64,000 nucleotides of DNA, from positions 1 through 64,000 of the forward strand of contig DATBLQ010000037.1 in the NCBI GenBank assembly GCA_036555325.1. The letters are read 5' to 3'. The stretch is from DATBLQ01 sp036555325 (GTDB taxonomy: Bacteria; Pseudomonadota; Alphaproteobacteria; Rhizobiales; Aestuariivirgaceae). This document shows positions 43,333-51,443 of this stretch, one piece after another. The notes under the pieces are model-generated. The model did not search any database. It saw only the letters and a program-made list of their open reading frames with translations, and was not told the DNA's origin. Positions within the stretch are counted from its first letter, which is position 1, and each line of letters begins with the position of its first letter. Made by a program: the position numbers and the translations under genes.

Positions 43333-44346
43333 ATGGAAAGTTGGCGAAACCGAAAGACGCTTATCTTGAGCCGAACAGACATGATGGGATTGGTAAGCCC
43401 TGCAGAATACGTCGCCTGTGTCGAGCAAGCCTACCGAATGCATGGCGAGGGCCGCTACTACATGGACCCCAAAGGCCACATCGTTCTCGATAAGTATCCC
43501 GGCGAATGGGAAGCCATGCCGTCCTATATCGAGGAACCGGAGGCCGCGGCCTGCAAATGGGTCTCCATTCGCGAACGTAACCGGGACAAATACGATCTTC
43601 CTACGGTTTTCTCGATCCTCATCTACACCCATCCGGAAACCGGCTTTCCGCTCGCAATCTGCGACGGTAGCTATCACACGGTGATGCGGACCGGTGCGGC
43701 CGCGGCTGTTTCAGCCAAATACATGGCGCGCAAGAATTCAAAACGGCTGGCCATTGTCGGTGCCGGCCACATGGCATCGGGAACGCTCGCCACCTGTAAC
43801 GAGGTCTTCAAATGGCAGGAGGTGCGCGTGTGGAGTCGAACGAAAAAGACCCTCGATTCATTTGTAAAAGACGAGCAACCCAAATATCCGAATTTCGCAA
43901 TTACCGCCTCGACCGACCTTGCGAGCACGGTCCGGGGCGCCGATGTCGTGGTCACCGTAACACCGGCCCGGGGCCCAATCGTGATGAATGATTGGATCTC
44001 ACCCGGCACGCATATCGCTGCAGTCGGCGCAGACAAGGCCGGCGACCAGGAACTCGATCCCAAGATCGTGCAGCGGGCGCGCATTTTTGTCGATGACATT
44101 CGCCAATGTCGGACCGACGGTGAGATCAACGTCCCCTTGCGCGAGGGCTTGATAAAGGAAACCGACATTGCCGGCGAAATTGGCGAGGTCATCACCGGAA
44201 AGAAGCGAGGTCGCACGTCGGATGATGAGATCACCCTATTCGATTCCACAGGCATCGCCCTTCAGGACTCGGCAACCGTTCCCCTGGAATATGAACGGGC
44301 GCGAGCCTCAGGAGTGGGCGTAGAGAAAAAGATGATCTCGACCTGA
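43333..44346 (+). CDS. Ornithine cyclodeaminase / mu-crystallin family enzyme
   Basis: A 337-residue NAD(P)-dependent enzyme of the OCD family (ornithine cyclodeaminases, alanine and ketimine dehydrogenases). ACKWVSI holds the substrate lysine, VMRTGAAAAVSAKYMAR the conserved Arg, AIVGAGHMASGTLAT the cofactor loop, and IFVDDI the acidic pair. GGAGGG sits before the ATG at 43333. It lies upstream of a polyamine-type importer, so an amino-acid, ketimine or cyclic-imine substrate taken up by it is plausible. Exact activity is not assignable. Confidence 0.85.
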   Translation: MESWRNRKTLILSRTDMMGLVSPAEYVACVEQAYRMHGEGRYYMDPKGHIVLDKYPGEWEAMPSYIEEPEAAACKWVSIRERNRDKYDLPTVFSILIYTHPETGFPLAICDGSYHTVMRTGAAAAVSAKYMARKNSKRLAIVGAGHMASGTLATCNEVFKWQEVRVWSRTKKTLDSFVKDEQPKYPNFAITASTDLASTVRGADVVVTVTPARGPIVMNDWISPGTHIAAVGADKAGDQELDPKIVQRARIFVDDIRQCRTDGEINVPLREGLIKETDIAGEIGEVITGKKRGRTSDDEITLFDSTGIALQDSATVPLEYERARASGVGVEKKMIST

Positions 44347-44455
44347 CCTCAAAGCCGAAGTTTAGCATCGGAGGTGCTTTCAGCACCGGCTACCGTTGCC
44401 TCGGCCCCGTACGGGCTAACGTCACCCGCTGCTTTCCGAGTTCGCCAGCACTCTC

Positions 44456-44484
44456 TTGACACCTACCTAGGGCGGGCGAAAGAT
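44456..44484 (+). promoter_or_regulatory. Promoter candidate for the polyamine-type importer
   Basis: TTGACA at 44456-44461, a 17-base spacer, then AAAGAT. Perfect -35 but weak -10. The leader to the ATG at 44547 would be about 55 bases. The same 200-bp gap holds the palindrome CCCGTACGGG at 44406-44415. Confidence 0.35.
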
Positions 44485-44546
44485 TGCCCCAAATGCGCGG
44501 CGACCGGGGAAGATAACTACACCACGCAAATGGGAGGAGCTTTTCC

Positions 44547-45881
44547 ATGAAAGACAAGCTTAGTAAAACACGGGGAGCGCTGCCGTCGACGCCGGTCTCG
44601 CAGAGACGCAAGATCAGCCGCCGCAAGCTGCTGAAAGGCGCGGGTGCCATCGCTGGCCTCGCCGCTGGCAGCGGTGCCATTACGGGATTTCCCACGATCT
44701 GGGCGCAAAACATTAAAGACGTTACATTGCTCCAGGTTGGAGGTTCCTATTCCTCAATTATTGACATCGCCCGGCAAGCCACCAAGGATCTCGGCTTCAA
44801 GATTGAGATGCAAAATCTGGCGAGCGATGCCCTTGTGAACCGCATCGCTACACAACCTGAATCGCTCGACATCGCCGATATCGAGTATTGGATGCAGACC
44901 AAGCTTGCCCCCCGCGGCGTGCTGCAGGGGATCGATCTGAAAAAATTCAAATACTGGGACAAGGTTGTGCCGATTTTCACCAAGGGCGAGTATCCAGACG
45001 GAGGCAAGGTTTCCACTCAGGGCACCCTGCCCTACGAAGTGCAATATCTCGAAGCGCAGGACGGAACCACATTCGCCAGCGGTCCAACCGACTGGGCAAG
45101 CGGAATTCCCACTGTTTTCAATGCAGATACGCTTGGCATTCGCCCCGACATCATTACCCGGCCGATCGAGAACTGGAAGGAGCTGCTCAATCCGGAATTC
45201 AAGGGCAAGGCGGCAATCATCGACGTGCCCGCCATCGGCATTATGGATGCAGCGCTGGCGATCGAATCCCGCGGCGATATCAAGTATGCCGACAAGGGCA
45301 ACATGACGAAGGAGGAAATCGACAAAACGATTGCCATTCTCATCGAAGCCAAGAAATCCGGTCAATTCCGCGCGTTCTGGACCACTTTCGATGAATCGGT
45401 CAATCTGATGGCATCAGGTGAAGTTGTGATTCAGTCGATGTGGTCGCCGGCGGTGACTGCCGTACGTTCGCGCAATATCCCCTGTTACTACACTCCTCTG
45501 AAGGAAGGCTACCGCGCCTGGGCAAGCAACAGCGCGCCGATGCGTCATTTGAGCGGCCTCAAGCTCGACGCGGCCTACGAATATCTCAACTGGCATCAAT
45601 CGGGCTGGCAGGGCGGATTCATCGCCAAGCAGGGTTACTACAGCTCGGTACCCGAAACCGCCAAGCAGTTCATGACCGAAGATGAATGGAACTATTGGTA
45701 TGAGGGCAAGGCGGCACAGGGTGAGATCAAGGACCCCTATGGCAACCACATGGAAAATGCCGGCCATGTTCGCGATGGCGGTTCCTTCTGGGAGCGCATG
45801 GGCAACGTCGCTTGCTGGAATACGGTGATGGACGAGAACCGTTACATGGTTCAGAAATGGAATGAATTCATCGCCGCGTGA
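44547..45881 (+). CDS. Tat-exported polyamine-type ABC binding protein, PotD-like
   Basis: A 444-residue periplasmic binding protein with a twin-arginine signal (SRRKLLKGAGAIAGLAAGSG, cleaved near IWAQ). The PotD/PotF-like architecture includes NWKELLNPEFKGKAAIIDVP and GEVVIQSMWSPAV. It has a strong GGGAGGAG site. It is the first gene of a binding protein / permease / permease / ATPase operon. The cargo is probably a cationic or zwitterionic nitrogen compound, by family and by the flanking amide and amine enzymes. Confidence 0.9.
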   Translation: MKDKLSKTRGALPSTPVSQRRKISRRKLLKGAGAIAGLAAGSGAITGFPTIWAQNIKDVTLLQVGGSYSSIIDIARQATKDLGFKIEMQNLASDALVNRIATQPESLDIADIEYWMQTKLAPRGVLQGIDLKKFKYWDKVVPIFTKGEYPDGGKVSTQGTLPYEVQYLEAQDGTTFASGPTDWASGIPTVFNADTLGIRPDIITRPIENWKELLNPEFKGKAAIIDVPAIGIMDAALAIESRGDIKYADKGNMTKEEIDKTIAILIEAKKSGQFRAFWTTFDESVNLMASGEVVIQSMWSPAVTAVRSRNIPCYYTPLKEGYRAWASNSAPMRHLSGLKLDAAYEYLNWHQSGWQGGFIAKQGYYSSVPETAKQFMTEDEWNYWYEGKAAQGEIKDPYGNHMENAGHVRDGGSFWERMGNVACWNTVMDENRYMVQKWNEFIAA

Positions 45882-45894
45882 TCAGATCCTAACG

Positions 45895-45921
45895 GCACCG
45901 GGGGCAAAGGGCCTCCGGTGC
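45895..45921 (+). terminator. Hairpin between binding-protein and permease genes
   Basis: Arms GCACCGG (45895-45901) and CCGGTGC (45915-45921) pair over 7 bp, followed by AATTTTCC. It sits 13 bp past the binding-protein stop and before the permease ATG. This is the third such hairpin in the window and the only one with a short T run. Confidence 0.6.
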
Positions 45922-45944
45922 AATTTTCCTCAGGGCAATTTCTC

Positions 45945-46805
45945 ATGCAATCGCGTTTTTCGCGCTTAGCCCCCTATCTCCAGGTGGCCCCCCTCGCTCT
46001 GGTGCTTTTGGTCTTCTTCGGAATTCCTTTGTTGGTGGTCGGTGCCGTCAGCTTCTTCGAGTACGACGAGTTCGATATCTATCCCGCCTTCACATTCGCC
46101 AACTATCTCGACCTCTGGTCTCAGACGACGTTAAATCTATATTGGCAGACAATCACTTACGCGGTTATCGTTTGGGCTATTACGCTGGTTATCGGTTTCA
46201 CAGTCGCCTATTTCCTTGTTTTCCATGTTCGCAACATTCTCTGGCAGATGGCCCTTTTTCTCCTCTGCACGGTACCGTTTTGGACGTCGAACATCATCCG
46301 AATGATTTCATGGATTCCGGTTCTCGGCCGTAACGGTATCATCAATCAATCGCTCGTCGGTCTCGGTATTATCGATCAGCCGCTTGAGTTTCTCCTGTTT
46401 TCGGACGTCGCAGTGGTGATCGCCTACGTCCATCTTTTCACGCTCTTCATGATCGTGCCGATATTCAACTCCATGGCCCGTATCGACCGGTCGTTGATCG
46501 AAGCGGCGGTCGATGGCGGTGCCAGCAGCTGGCGAGTCATCTGGGAGGTGGTCGTCCCGCTATCAAAAACCGGAATTGCGCTCGGCTCTATTTTCGTCCT
46601 CACCCTGGTGATGGGCGATTTCTTCGTCGTCAAAATCATGAGTGGTGGTCAGAGCGGCTCCGTGGTTTCCGCCCTGTATAATGAGATCGCGGTGTTGCAA
46701 TATCCGCCGGCGGCGGCCAGCGCAGTCGTGTTGCTGATCATCGTCACCATGATGGTTGCCGGAATTCTGCGTATCGTGGATGTGCGGAAGGAATTGGCAG
46801 GCTGA
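45945..46805 (+). CDS. Polyamine-type ABC permease, PotB-like
   Basis: A 286-residue permease with six spans and the loop EAAVDGGASSWRVIWEVVVP. The start at ATG 45945 is preferred over GTG 45918, because the latter lies within the right arm of the hairpin. It is followed 12 bp later by the PotC-like permease. Confidence 0.88.
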   Translation: MQSRFSRLAPYLQVAPLALVLLVFFGIPLLVVGAVSFFEYDEFDIYPAFTFANYLDLWSQTTLNLYWQTITYAVIVWAITLVIGFTVAYFLVFHVRNILWQMALFLLCTVPFWTSNIIRMISWIPVLGRNGIINQSLVGLGIIDQPLEFLLFSDVAVVIAYVHLFTLFMIVPIFNSMARIDRSLIEAAVDGGASSWRVIWEVVVPLSKTGIALGSIFVLTLVMGDFFVVKIMSGGQSGSVVSALYNEIAVLQYPPAAASAVVLLIIVTMMVAGILRIVDVRKELAG

Positions 46806-46817
46806 GGCGATAAACGC

Positions 46818-47705
46818 ATGCAACAGCAGCAATTCGGCAAGCGGCCATGGTCTTTCTATTTTCTGGCCACCTTCTTTACCCTGTTTGTCCTCTTTCTCTA
46901 TGGGCCGATGTTTGCCATCTATGTCTTGTCGTTTCAGGGACCTTCTGGCGGCCTCACCTTTCCCATGAACGGGTTTTCTTTCGATTGGTTTGTCGCATTG
47001 TTCGGGCAGCAGCGAACCGGAGATATACGCGGTTCTTTTGGTCGTTCCATCAGTCTCGCGCTCATGGTGCTGGCGCTCACTGTCATTATCTCCGTCATGG
47101 CAGGCGTCGCGTTCCGTCGCCGCTTCGTCGGCTCGACCTTTGTGTTTTACATGGCGATCGCGAGCCTCATCATGCCGGGCCTTCTGATAAGCCTCGGTGC
47201 CCCGATCATGTTTCAAAAATTGCTCGGCATGAATACGAACTGGTATACCACCGCGCTTGGCGCGCAGCTTACCTGGACCCTTCCTTTCGGACTGCTTATC
47301 ATGTTCGCGGTCTTCAATCGGTTTAATAGAGCCTACGAGGAAGCGGCATACGATTTGAGCGCTACCACAAGGCAAACCTATCAGTACGTGGTGTTGCCGA
47401 TTCTGCTGCCTGGCATAATCGGTGTCGCCTTGTTCGGTTTCACCCTTTCTTACGACGAATTTCCCCGCACGCTGTACACGGTGGGCCCGCGCAACACCCT
47501 TCCTCTCGAAATCTGGAACATGACGACGAATGTTACCTCCCCTGCGCTGTATGCACTTGGTACGGTAACGACTGCGGTATCTTTCGTCGTGATCACGCTC
47601 GCCCTGGGTTCAATTGCCCTCATTCAGCGCCGCCGACTCAAGCACAACTTGGATGGAGAGTCGGCAGGTGCTTCGCAAATTGCGCTGGCTGAGGCCGACC
47701 GCTGA
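46818..47705 (+). CDS. Polyamine-type ABC permease, PotC-like
   Basis: A 295-residue permease with six spans. EEAAYDLSATTRQTYQYVVL is the ATPase-contact loop, followed by FTLSYDEFPRTLYTVGP. Its TGA overlaps the ATG of the ATPase gene by one base, so translation is coupled. Confidence 0.9.
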   Translation: MQQQQFGKRPWSFYFLATFFTLFVLFLYGPMFAIYVLSFQGPSGGLTFPMNGFSFDWFVALFGQQRTGDIRGSFGRSISLALMVLALTVIISVMAGVAFRRRFVGSTFVFYMAIASLIMPGLLISLGAPIMFQKLLGMNTNWYTTALGAQLTWTLPFGLLIMFAVFNRFNRAYEEAAYDLSATTRQTYQYVVLPILLPGIIGVALFGFTLSYDEFPRTLYTVGPRNTLPLEIWNMTTNVTSPALYALGTVTTAVSFVVITLALGSIALIQRRRLKHNLDGESAGASQIALAEADR

Positions 47706-48844
47706 TGGCGCAGCGCGGCACGATCAACCTTGTCAGCGTCACAAAGCGCTTCGGCGAGACGGTGGCGGTCGATAACATCAATCTCACGCTCCCCGGCGGC
47801 GCCTATTGCTGCCTGCTTGGGCCCAGCGGTTGTGGCAAGACGACGATCCTGCGGATGATCGCCGGCCACGAAACGCCGACCGAGGGGCAGGTATTTATCG
47901 ACAACGAGAACGTCACCGGCCTGCCGCCCGTACGGCGCGGCACTGCCATGATGTTCCAGAACTATGCCCTTTTTCCGCACCTCACCTGCCTCGACAACGT
48001 TGCCTTCAATCTGAAGATGACTGGGGTTCCGAAGCCTCAGCGCCGGACGCGCGCTCGGGATATGCTTGCGCGCGTTCAAATGGAGGCATTTTCAGAGCGC
48101 ATGCCGGCGCAACTTTCCGGAGGTCAGCAACAGCGCATCGCCCTTGCGCGTTCGCTGATAACCAACCCGCGGGTTTTGCTTCTTGATGAACCGCTCTCTG
48201 CGCTTGACGAGTTTCTGCGCCTGCAAATGCGGGGCGAACTCCGGCGCATGCAGCGTGAGCTGGGTATAACCTTCGTCCATGTTACGCACACGCAGCCGGA
48301 GGCGATTGCGCTGGCGGACATGGTTGTTGTGATGGACCAGGGGCATATCGAGCAGGCGGCATCGGCACGCACGGTTTACGCGGAACCCCACACCGCCTAT
48401 GTGGCACGGTTTATGGGCGGCCAGAATGTGCTTTTCGGCAGGGTTGGTCATGTTGCGGCTGGCACGGTTGCTCTTGACCTTGAAGGTGGTGGCCGGGCGG
48501 AGTTTCAGATCGACAAAGCGCCGGCTGTTGGGTCACTCATCTACATTTCGATCCGTCGTGATCGCATCCATCTCGCCAAGCCTTCCCACAACGAGGAAAA
48601 AAACAGCGCCAACACCGTCGCCGGAAAGGTGCGCGCCATCGAGTATCAAGGAAGCTGGGTGAAGCTCACGCTGGAGGGCGTCAGTCCCGATGATTTCGTT
48701 CTCAATCTGCCCGACAGCGAGTTTTTTGCTCATCCGGTGAAAACCGGCGATGTCGTGAACGCTCGTTGGGCCCCCGAAAGCGTTCATATTCTAACGGGTG
48801 GCGCAGGTCAGGGCGACCGTCCCTACGCCAAGGGACAGAACTAG
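47705..48844 (+). CDS. Polyamine-type ABC ATPase, PotA-like
   Basis: A 379-residue ATPase with LLGPSGCGKTTILRMIAG, LSGGQQQRIALARSL, VLLLDEPLSALDEFLR and THTQPEAIALAD (the Thr-His switch; Gln-Pro-Glu differs from the usual D-Q-x-E). A C-terminal TOBE-2 domain is present from about 245. It closes the importer operon. Confidence 0.92.
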   Translation: MAQRGTINLVSVTKRFGETVAVDNINLTLPGGAYCCLLGPSGCGKTTILRMIAGHETPTEGQVFIDNENVTGLPPVRRGTAMMFQNYALFPHLTCLDNVAFNLKMTGVPKPQRRTRARDMLARVQMEAFSERMPAQLSGGQQQRIALARSLITNPRVLLLDEPLSALDEFLRLQMRGELRRMQRELGITFVHVTHTQPEAIALADMVVVMDQGHIEQAASARTVYAEPHTAYVARFMGGQNVLFGRVGHVAAGTVALDLEGGGRAEFQIDKAPAVGSLIYISIRRDRIHLAKPSHNEEKNSANTVAGKVRAIEYQGSWVKLTLEGVSPDDFVLNLPDSEFFAHPVKTGDVVNARWAPESVHILTGGAGQGDRPYAKGQN

Positions 48845-48968
48845 AAACGCTTCAAGACTGCCGCGCTGGAACGCATCACAGCCTTCTTCTCCGAAACATA
48901 TGTCAGGACTTCTTTTTACGTACGACCCCGGGTGCGTGGATAACCGGACTTTCCGCTGCCAGCTCTTT

Positions 48969-49979
48969 CTATCCTTTGGCCGCAAGACGGTTGAAAGCTG
49001 CGAGCGACTCCTCGACGCGCCTTCTGCTCAATCCTTTGACGATGAACACCAATCGAGTGCCTACGTTACCGTCGGGCCACCGATCAAGATGCGTGGGTGG
49101 ATGAATCGTGTGCTGTACGCCATGGATCACCACTGGGCTCAAGACGCCGGCAATCTGCAGCATGCCTTTTACCCGAAGGATGTTTTCTCCGTGGCGATTG
49201 ATAAGCATGGTCAGCCAGAGGGCAAATGCCGACCAGTCTAGGGGCGTCTCTAGGCTAATGCAGAAGGAGCTGATATCGCCACCATGCCGGTGGCCGTAAT
49301 GCCAGTGTTCCTCGCCATGCCCCTCCTCCTGGCTTAGCCAATTCATAACTTCCTCGTGCTTGGAGCGTGGATCGTAGATATCGTTCGTCAGCAATCCGGC
49401 AACGACTGACTCCTGCGCCCCGTCAAGCTGCACGGCCGTGCTGTTCACTCGCCGAAGCTCCTGTCGCAGTCTATTAACTTCTTCCGCGGCCGTTATGTCC
49501 GACTTGCTGATGAAAAAACGGTCAGCAACCGCGACCTGTTTCCGCGACTCCTCATACATTGCTAGCATCTGCCGCCCATTGTTCGCAGCGACCACCGTGA
49601 TGATGTTGCCAAGCCGAAAGTGGTGGCAGATCACTGGATCGGCCATGAGCGTCGCCACGATGGGCGCCGGATCGGCAAGCCCTGTTGTTTCAATGACAAG
49701 GCGATCGAAGGCTCCTATCTCCCCTCGTTCGCGGCGATCGTAGAGTGTTTGTATTGAATCGCGCAGATCACCGCGAATGGTGCAGCAGAGGCAGCCACTC
49801 TTTAGCAACACCACCGCGTCATCGATCCGCTCCAGAAGATGATGATCGAGGCCCACCTCACCGAATTCGTTGACCAACACTGCTGCACTGCTGAGTTCTG
49901 GAGAAGCCAGAAGGCGCTGAAGCAGCGTTGTCTTGCCGCTGCCAAGAAATCCGGTCACCAGGTTGACGGGTATCAGCAC
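48969..49979 (-). CDS. COG0523 (CobW/G3E family) GTPase
   Basis: A 336-residue G3E GTPase. VTGFLGSGKTTLLQ (Walker A), SGCLCC (the family metal motif), IETTGLADP and SKSD (guanine specificity) are all present, along with a His-rich loop, GHGEEHWHYGHRHGGD. Family members deliver zinc, cobalt or other metals to client enzymes. The start is GTG, 3 bases after the stop of the MCGLCG gene. Nearby metal hydrolases (hydantoinase, deacetylase-fold enzyme, creatininase family) are candidate clients; that link is inference. Confidence 0.9.
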   Translation of the reverse strand: MLIPVNLVTGFLGSGKTTLLQRLLASPELSSAAVLVNEFGEVGLDHHLLERIDDAVVLLKSGCLCCTIRGDLRDSIQTLYDRRERGEIGAFDRLVIETTGLADPAPIVATLMADPVICHHFRLGNIITVVAANNGRQMLAMYEESRKQVAVADRFFISKSDITAAEEVNRLRQELRRVNSTAVQLDGAQESVVAGLLTNDIYDPRSKHEEVMNWLSQEEGHGEEHWHYGHRHGGDISSFCISLETPLDWSAFALWLTMLINRHGENILRVKGMLQIAGVLSPVVIHGVQHTIHPPTHLDRWPDGNVGTRLVFIVKGLSRRRVEESLAAFNRLAAKG

Positions 49980-49982
49980 GAT

Positions 49983-50300
49983 CTATGCCTCGCTCGCGCC
50001 GATGGAGCGGTTGAGCTCGTCGATCAGCTTGGAGTCGAGCGGGTCGCAGGACTGCTTTGCCAAGCGCTCCGCCGCTGGCCACAGGCCCCCGAGATGAGGC
50101 ACCACTGCAGTCTGCCCGGTGGCGCTTTGCAACAAAGCCGCACTTGCGGTCTCGCTGAGCTTCAGCCTGTAGTGCGCCAACACCCTGTTTGCGAGCCTTG
50201 CCCGAAGCTGGCGCAGTGCGCCACGCGTTGTGTCCTCGGGGGTTGCTGCAGTGTCTGACCAGTGGTCCGCCTTTGCCAGAACTCCACACAATCCGCACAT
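49983..50300 (-). CDS. MCGLCG small protein coupled to COG0523 GTPase
   Basis: A 105-residue protein of unknown function that begins MCGLCGVLAKADHW. Removal of Met would leave an N-terminal Cys, as in Ntn-type amidotransferases, but the protein is far too short for that fold. The pair of Cys plus a late Cys (QSCDPLD) could bind metal. The rest is helical. It is translationally coupled to the COG0523 GTPase (3-bp gap), which suggests it partners with it. Confidence 0.65.
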   Translation of the reverse strand: MCGLCGVLAKADHWSDTAATPEDTTRGALRQLRARLANRVLAHYRLKLSETASAALLQSATGQTAVVPHLGGLWPAAERLAKQSCDPLDSKLIDELNRSIGASEA

Positions 50301-50417
50301 CGAACGATCTCTCGGTTGATCTATCCTCTTCGCAGGAGGCGCGACAACGCCCCGCCTGACAGTCCTCAGTATTCAACCCGTCTCCGCGCACAATACCGTC
50401 GAGGGTAAGCTGAAGTC

Positions 50418-51299
50418 CTATTTCTTCCGCGGCTTCCGCTTCGCAAAATCGCGCGCAATTTCCTCGAAGGTTGCAAACTTGACGCCCGGATGCCTACTGA
50501 TATGTGCGAAGATTCGCTCGTGCATGAGTAACACGTGCGGTTTGCCCGACACATCCGGATGAATTGTGATCGTGTAGACCGCATAGTCGTATTCGCGATA
50601 CACCCAGTCGAACTGGTCCAGCCACATCTTCTCCAGATCGCGCGGACTCACGAAACCGTGGCTGTTTGGCGCCGCTTTGATGAACATCATCGGCGGCAGG
50701 TCATCTATGTTCCATGAAGCCGGTATCTCGATCAGCTCGGTCTCGCGGCCACGCACCAGGGGCTTCATCCAGTCGGCCGGTTGCTTGGAATAGTCGATCT
50801 TGGTCCAGCTGTCGCCCACGCGCACGTAATATGGCACGAAATCGTGATGCATCAGGCTGTGGTCGTAGAGAATGCCCTTTTTCAACAGCAGTTCGTTGGT
50901 GACCTTGCTGAACTCCCACCAAGGAGCCACATAACCAACCGGCTTGCGCCCCTGCAGTTTTGTGATGAGGTCGATGCATTTATCCAGGACTGCTTCTTCC
51001 TGCGTCGGAGTCATGGAGATGGGATTCTCGTGGGAATATCCATGAATGCCGATTTCGTGCCCTGCTTGGGCAACCGCCTTCATTTGCTCGGGAAAGGTTT
51101 CGATCGAGTGGCCCGGAATGAACCAGGTCGTCTTGATGCCAAACCGGTCAAACAGCTTAACCAGCCGCGGCGATCCCACCTCGCCCGAGAACATGCCGCG
51201 CGAAATATCGCAAGGCGAATCCTCTCCGCCATAGGATCCAAGCCACCCGGCGACTGCGTCGACATCAATGCCATAGGCAACGAAGATTTCCTTTGCCAT
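50418..51299 (-). CDS. NodB-fold deacetylase/cyclic imidase (PgdA-like)
   Basis: A 293-residue protein of the polysaccharide-deacetylase fold. Catalytic Asp is in YGIDVDAVAGWLGS and metal His in GIHGYSHENP. It closely resembles the H. pylori PgdA subgroup (AVAGWLGSYGGEDSP and PVGYVAPWWEFSKVTNE are subgroup marks), which also includes cytoplasmic imide hydrolases. No signal peptide is present. With a hydantoinase gene diverging 144 bp away, hydrolysis of a cyclic amide or imide is more likely than peptidoglycan editing. GAGGAGG precedes the ATG at 51299; the longer frame is read-through. Confidence 0.85.
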   Translation of the reverse strand: MAKEIFVAYGIDVDAVAGWLGSYGGEDSPCDISRGMFSGEVGSPRLVKLFDRFGIKTTWFIPGHSIETFPEQMKAVAQAGHEIGIHGYSHENPISMTPTQEEAVLDKCIDLITKLQGRKPVGYVAPWWEFSKVTNELLLKKGILYDHSLMHHDFVPYYVRVGDSWTKIDYSKQPADWMKPLVRGRETELIEIPASWNIDDLPPMMFIKAAPNSHGFVSPRDLEKMWLDQFDWVYREYDYAVYTITIHPDVSGKPHVLLMHERIFAHISRHPGVKFATFEEIARDFAKRKPRKK

Positions 51300-51443
51300 A
51301 TCCTCCTCTCCTTCTTTTTGGTCCCTGGTCGCGTTGCGTGAATATAAGCATACGGTCCAAACGCCACCAAGCCCTCGCTGATGACCGCGGCGATTGACGC
51401 CGCCGAAACGTCCCAATACGATCTGCTCATATCGGGCGCGTCC

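Noticed and set aside
44373..44387. GGTGCT-TTC-AGCACC hairpin after the OCD-family gene as a terminator
   Set aside because: Only 6 bp with a 3-base loop and no T run; too weak to list as a terminator.
45918..45944. GTG start for the PotB-like permease
   Set aside because: The codon lies in the right arm of a stable hairpin. The ATG at 45945 gives a normal permease N-terminus.
50418..51299. Reading the NodB-fold protein simply as a peptidoglycan deacetylase
   Set aside because: It has no signal peptide or anchor and lies beside a hydantoinase. The subgroup includes cyclic imide hydrolases, so the narrower label is not supported.
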